Of a DNA stretch of 64,000 nt, positions 60,068 to 64,000 are shown piece after piece (position 1 is the first letter of the stretch; every line of letters starts with the position of its first letter). The stretch is taken from contig OX345637.1 in NCBI GenBank assembly GCA_947044365.1, positions 1,903,001 to 1,967,000 of the forward strand, written 5' to 3'. The notes beneath the pieces are model-generated. The model ran no database searches. It worked only from the letters and a program-made list of their open reading frames with translations, and was not told where the DNA came from. The translations under genes were made by a program, and so were the position numbers. The DNA comes from Petrosia ficiformis (lineage: Eukaryota > Porifera > Demospongiae > Haplosclerida > Petrosiidae).

Positions 60068-62180
60068 TAAGAGGTCTGTAGCCTCTTATGAAAGTGCTTT
60101 TGCTTCATAACGTCTCCTGAGATATGCCATACGGCTAACTGAGGAGCTATGTCCATGCCCCCCCCTTGATGAACCTGCACCATCAGGTTGTCTATGTGAG
60201 GGATCAGGAGAGGGTAATCGATTAGCATCCCCAACAGTGTTGGATACCATATCTGACCCTTCCAGACTGGTGCCACTAGTACCAGGTCTGCTAATTGTTC
60301 CTGTGCTTGTGATAGGACTCTGCCTATCAATCCCCATGGAGGATTTGCATATCCCTTCAGTGGACCCCAGTCCTGTAGGAATGCATCGGTTGCCATAGCA
60401 AGTGGATCTGGTTTCAGACTGAAGAACTCTGGAAGCTGATGAGTCAACCGGGATGCAAATAAATCCACTTCCAGTGGACCCGTCCTCCTGTCGATCTTTC
60501 TGAATACAGACGGCTGGATCATCCAGTCCGTGCGATCGAACAGGGCCCTTGACTCCATGTCTGCTATGACATTCAGTTTTCCTGGGAGATGTTGAGCTAC
60601 CAGATGGATGTCTCTTTGGAGACACCACATCCACAGGTCTCTTGCCAACTGGGCTAACTGCTCTGATATCGTTCCTCCCATGTTGTTTACATATGATACT
60701 GCTGTGGTGTTGTCCATTAACAGTAGAATGGTTATACTCTTTTTGTCTCTGGCATAACACTGAATTGCTAGCATTGCTGCCCACAATTCTAGGCAGTTTA
60801 TGTGCCAGGATTGTTCCTGTATGGACCAAGGACCTCCGGTCTGAACATCTCTGCAAATTGCCCCCCATCCCCTCAGGGATGCATCTGTCTCCACAGACAT
60901 TGTGGGCTTGTGTTTTATAATGCTCCTCCCATTCCACCGGGAAAGATGTGTGATCCACCACTCCAGTTCTATTTTTGCTGGTAGTGACAGTCCACACTGG
61001 ACTTCGTAATCCTGATTTCCCTGACCTAGGGCTCTGCTGAGGTCTCTCTGCAACCCTCTGTAAAATAGGGGCGCTGGAGGAATTGCCTTTGTGGCTGCAT
61101 TCAACTTCCCGATGAATCGAGATAGTTCCCGTGCTGTTGTGGGTGACTGCTTTTGTAATTTTTGGGCATCCGGCCTGATCTTTTTGACTTTGTCTGTTGG
61201 AAGTCTCAGCTCTGCTGAGTCTGAATCCAGAATGAAGCCTAGAAACTCCAACTGTTTTGTTGGTGTCAACACTGAGTTTTTGTAATTGATGATGTACCCC
61301 AGGTTCTCGAGTAGATACACTAAACAACGAACATGGTCCTTTAATTGTGCTTCCGATTTGGCCATTACCAGTATGTCGTCTATATAGACCACCATCCGAA
61401 GACCCAACTCTCTGAGGAGGGTTACTACTGGACGTAGGGTCTTGGTAAAGACCCAGGGTGCACTGGATAGGCGAATGGTAGGCACTTGAATTGATATGTC
61501 TTCCCTTGATTTTGAAATCTCAGGAACTTCCTGTCCTGAAGATGAACTGGGATCATGAAATATGCATCTTTCAGGTCTATTTTTGCTAACCAATCTTCTT
61601 GCTTGTGAATGTCTTTCAACATATGCACCCCCTCCATTTTGAAGTGTGGGGTGTGTACAAAAGTATTTAGCTTTTTTAGATTGAATACCGGTCTCTGCCG
61701 GCCATCTTTTTTGGGGACCAGGAACATGTTGGAATAGAAACCCTCCCCTACCAGAGGGTTGTGTATTTCTTCCACTGCTCCTTTGTGTAGCATGTCCTGG
61801 ATCTCTTTGTCCAGACCTTCCTGTTCTATTGCTGAGAACTGAGGTTCGTGAGGACTTCTGTCCTGATAGGGCAATTGTGTGAACTGAATTTGATACCCTT
61901 TGGTTGTATGCAGTACCCATTGGTCTTGGGTTATTTTCTCCCAATTTTTTTGAAAACATGCTAACCTGCCTGCTATTGGGAAACTTCGTTCCCCTACAGG
62001 AATTGGTACAATCCCTTTCACCACTATGTGGTTTGTTAACTGACATTCTGGTTGAAATTCTTTTTCTTTTGAAAAAATAACTTTGTTATCAATAATAGTT
62101 TTACTATTAATATTATTTATATAATGTTCCTCTATTTGTCTGACTTCTTCATGAAGTTTCCTCTTTTTTGCTGCTGTAGG
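59962..62180 (-). pseudogene. DIRS reverse transcriptase-RNase H-methyltransferase, one frameshift
   Basis: The N-terminal RT part lies in the frame open from about 62180 through 61425: LDKEIQDMLHKGAVEEI, NMFLVPKKDGRQRPVFNLKK, LAKIDLKDAYFMIPV. Near 61472 a one-base loss shifts to the frame that continues to 59962: SSAPWVFTKTL, VVYIDDILVMA (the catalytic YIDD), LEFLGFILDS. RNase H follows (SVETDASLRGWGA, NCLELWAAML, LLMDNTTAVSYVNN, KLNVIADMESR), then a DIRS methyltransferase-like region (VDLFASRLTHQLPEFFS, KGYANPPWGLI, LADLVLVAPVW). The first ~190 codons of the 694-codon open frame starting at 62046 are out of phase. No start codon was fixed. Confidence 0.9.
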
Positions 62181-62218
62181 TGCCCCCCTCTGCGGGCTTG
62201 GTTCCAGTAAGGTTGATA

Positions 62219-63157
62219 TCAGCCATTCTGTCGGAAATGACCACCGCCTCGTCTCTGGCCGTATGACAGACGGTGTTCTCGAAAATCCACTTTCCGCTTG
62301 AAAGAAGAAGCAGTAGACAGGGCCCTCAGCCCTTCAGTGTAAGCTTTCGCTTTGACTTCAAAACCCTCACCAAAAAGGAGAGGTGCTGAGCTTTTAAATA
62401 CATCATCTCTTTCCACCAAGTCTTGGAGGTCAGGATTTAGATCCTGAAGGATTTTCCTTCGTCGAAGTGTAGATACATGGCTTGTGGCACTACCCATGAG
62501 TCTTAAGGCTGTTCTGGTAGCTTCAGCGACTACTTGTTTTGGTATTGAGGTGGTTCCTTCCTTGGATGCTTCTTCCAAGAGGAATGCAAGTGGACCAATA
62601 GCATCAAGGCCTAATGCCTGGATCTTTGACAACTCAGTGTCCTGTGCTTTATTGTTTTTAGACATCCGTCTCTTGACTAACGGATCCAACTTTGGGCATC
62701 TGGATTCCTCATTCTTTGGGAGTCCATATACTTTTTTAGTCTGTAGTCTTGCTACATTTGGGAGAGTTTTGGTGAATGCTTCCTTTAAAAACTGGTCCAT
62801 GCTCTCCGACACTTTGTGGATTGGACAGGTCTCCCCTCGCAACTCGTCGTCGATAGGTTCCCAACCCATTATTGGATATTCCTCGAATGTCTCCGACATT
62901 GAGCGATCTACCCACAGACTGGGTCTGTCTGATTCATCCTCGTCACCTCTCTGAGGTGTGTTCGGGTGTGATGTTGGCGGTAGGCTCTCCGAGCCTTCCA
63001 GTTGTGTTATCCTAGTGGACATCGCTTCCATAGCTGTAGAGAAACGGTTACCCATCTGGCTGATCGCACTCATAACATCTGCCATAGTTGGGGCTTCGCC
63101 CGACGGCATAGTTGGTACTGTGACTGTCTCTGACACTAACAGATTTTCTGAAGACAT
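62219..63157 (-). CDS. DIRS gag-like protein
   Basis: 312 codons, ATG at 63157, the first frame after the right terminal repeat. It has an N-terminal helical stretch (MADVMSAISQMGNRFSTAME), an acidic/proline linker, a conserved middle (DQFLKEAFTKTLPNVA, LDPLVKRRMSK) and a basic Gly/Arg-rich end (RLSYGQRRGGGHFRQ) suited to nucleic-acid binding. Position and shape fit the first ORF of DIRS elements. No zinc knuckle is seen. Role as particle or RNA-binding protein is inferred from position. Confidence 0.8.
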   Translation of the reverse strand: MSSENLLVSETVTVPTMPSGEAPTMADVMSAISQMGNRFSTAMEAMSTRITQLEGSESLPPTSHPNTPQRGDEDESDRPSLWVDRSMSETFEEYPIMGWEPIDDELRGETCPIHKVSESMDQFLKEAFTKTLPNVARLQTKKVYGLPKNEESRCPKLDPLVKRRMSKNNKAQDTELSKIQALGLDAIGPLAFLLEEASKEGTTSIPKQVVAEATRTALRLMGSATSHVSTLRRRKILQDLNPDLQDLVERDDVFKSSAPLLFGEGFEVKAKAYTEGLRALSTASSFKRKVDFREHRLSYGQRRGGGHFRQNG

Positions 63158-63219
63158 GGCTGCAATAACTAGTAGAGCTTTAGAGTGACAAAAGATAGAC
63201 TTCTCTGCGAGCTAGAAAA

Positions 63220-63457
63220 AAGGCCGACTAAGGTGGAGAAGGCATGTGGTTATATAGGCGGAGACTTTTTCACCTCAATCAACACCTTCGTGTTTTCACA
63301 TGATAGGGTCACGTGACATTGACCAATGAAAGTAAAGGTCAATACAGCACGGGGCGGAGTCACAAGTGATCCGCTAGGTCAAAATACCGTAAATAAAAGT
63401 AAATTACTACCAATTAGCTGTCAGAGTTAGAAATATTGGGCCAAACACAGTTGATAT
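63220..63457. repeat. DIRS right inverted terminal repeat
   Basis: Reverse complement of 58744-58980 with few changes. It continues into a unique tip (AACTGAGCATTCTGATATAT) that is found again, inverted, in the internal complementary region. Confidence 0.9.
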
Positions 63458-63835
63458 TGAAACTGAGCATTCTGATATATAATCCAAATATGCAGATCCA
63501 ATCCAATACTGTCTGTGTGAAATATATAGTTGTAGTTTACAACTATTCACACATGGTATAGTGTTAATTATTCTATTGTTCATGTGCTATACATTCAGCC
63601 CAAAGTACATGTACATGTAGTTACAGGCATATTCAGCCTTGGTTGCACATATCTTCAGATTGTACTTGTGCAGTTTGACAATAATGTATCTACAAAGCCT
63701 GAAAAATATTGTGTAAGCTGTATAGGCAATGTATAGGCAATATATAGGCAATGCAGTTGCCTATACCGATACTCTGCCTATATCTTCAAGATAGGCACCT
63801 ATTCAGATCCCTATACTAGTATACAAATGTAGGTG

Positions 63836-64000
63836 CAACTCTAATAATTAGCAACTCTTAAATGCACAAGTACATGTATATCATCAAGTAGTGTATTTTA
63901 TACATGTAGGATCATAATTATTAATCATTTTTCACATTTCTTGTTAATTTAGTTGTGTGTATATTAATATTCATATGTTTATTTTCATGTATTCTATAGA
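63836..64000. other. Intronic DNA of the ZC3H11A-like gene
   Basis: AT-rich, no exon recognised before the window ends. Confidence 0.4.

Larger units (their letters stand above)
58672..63482 (-). mobile_element. DIRS-type tyrosine-recombinase retrotransposon
   Basis: Coding order on the minus strand is gag-like, RT-RNase H-methyltransferase, tyrosine recombinase. Inverted terminal repeats of about 237 bp lie at 58744-58980 and 63220-63457. An internal complementary region at 59031-59148 is the inverse of the left tip joined to the inverse of the right tip. This is the hallmark of DIRS elements, which integrate from a circle by recombination and leave no target duplication; none is seen. It is antisense in an intron of the ZC3H11A-like gene. 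One RT frameshift and an altered recombinase motif suggest it is inactive. Confidence 0.95.
58620..63835. mobile_element. MITE-like repeat split by the DIRS insertion
   Basis: The left piece (58620-58671) starts AGTATAGTGATGCACCTATA and has TTGCCTATATGCCTATA. The right piece (63483 to about 63835) holds repeated TATAGGCAAT blocks and ends GATAGGCACCTATTCAGATC then CCTATACTA. The outer ends are imperfect inverted repeats. The coordinates include the DIRS element between the two pieces. Confidence 0.45.

Noticed and set aside
60086..61327. 413-codon minus-strand frame inside the DIRS element
   Set aside because: It overlaps the RNase H region in another frame, while the RT/RNase H motifs are all in the competing frame.
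62484..63188. Plus-strand frames opposite the DIRS gag-like gene
   Set aside because: Antisense shadows of a codon-biased gene, without recognisable domains.

Overview
This window is animal nuclear DNA: AT-rich, with genes split by GT-AG introns and dense repeats. The two fully readable conserved genes encode PSMC6 and a full-length P-glycoprotein-type ABC transporter. A ZC3H11A-like CCCH zinc-finger gene and secreted SRCR proteins also point to Metazoa. The mix of DIRS and Crypton elements, many small inverted-repeat elements and (ATGTAC)n repeats would suit a non-bilaterian such as a demosponge. That assignment is inference; no species can be named from the sequence alone.

Layout. Positions 1-4,600 hold two tandem minus-strand paralogs for small secreted SRCR proteins; the first runs off the left edge. 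Positions 5,590-42,981 hold one minus-strand gene, 26S proteasome ATPase PSMC6 (Rpt4). It has 12 exons totalling 1,206 coding bases spread over 37.4 kb, and its introns carry most of the repeats. These include a long-inverted-repeat transposon (10.9-13.7 kb), a hAT relic (14.5-15.4 kb), a perfect 142-bp-arm palindrome (16.9-17.2 kb), many minisatellites, a PHD-finger/MULE-like element gene (33.0-35.9 kb), a 165-bp satellite (36.0-37.7 kb), a divergent 28S-rRNA-like segment (39.1-39.5 kb) and a tRNA-derived SINE (40.6 kb). Positions 43,433-55,520 hold the ABCB gene, minus strand, 18 exons and 1,288 aa. One of its exons lies inside a 917-bp perfect palindrome, and an antisense Crypton-type relic sits in intron 2. 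From 56,255 a ZC3H11A-like gene runs on the plus strand and leaves the window on the right. Its second intron holds a 4.8-kb DIRS retrotransposon in antisense (58,672-63,482).

How it fits together. The host genes are unrelated housekeeping, transport and surface-recognition genes. ABCB and ZC3H11A are divergent and share a 0.7-kb upstream region. PSMC6 lies head-to-tail only about 450 bp downstream of ABCB. All exon junctions I placed in PSMC6 and ABCB keep frame, so both genes look intact despite the repeats. All mobile-element coding regions show frameshifts, truncation or loss of a key residue.

The items most worth following up are the inverted duplication of an ABCB exon, the 28S-like fragment with compensatory changes, the PHD/MULE-like gene flanked by one minisatellite family, and the DIRS internal region, which reads as the junction of its own circular intermediate.
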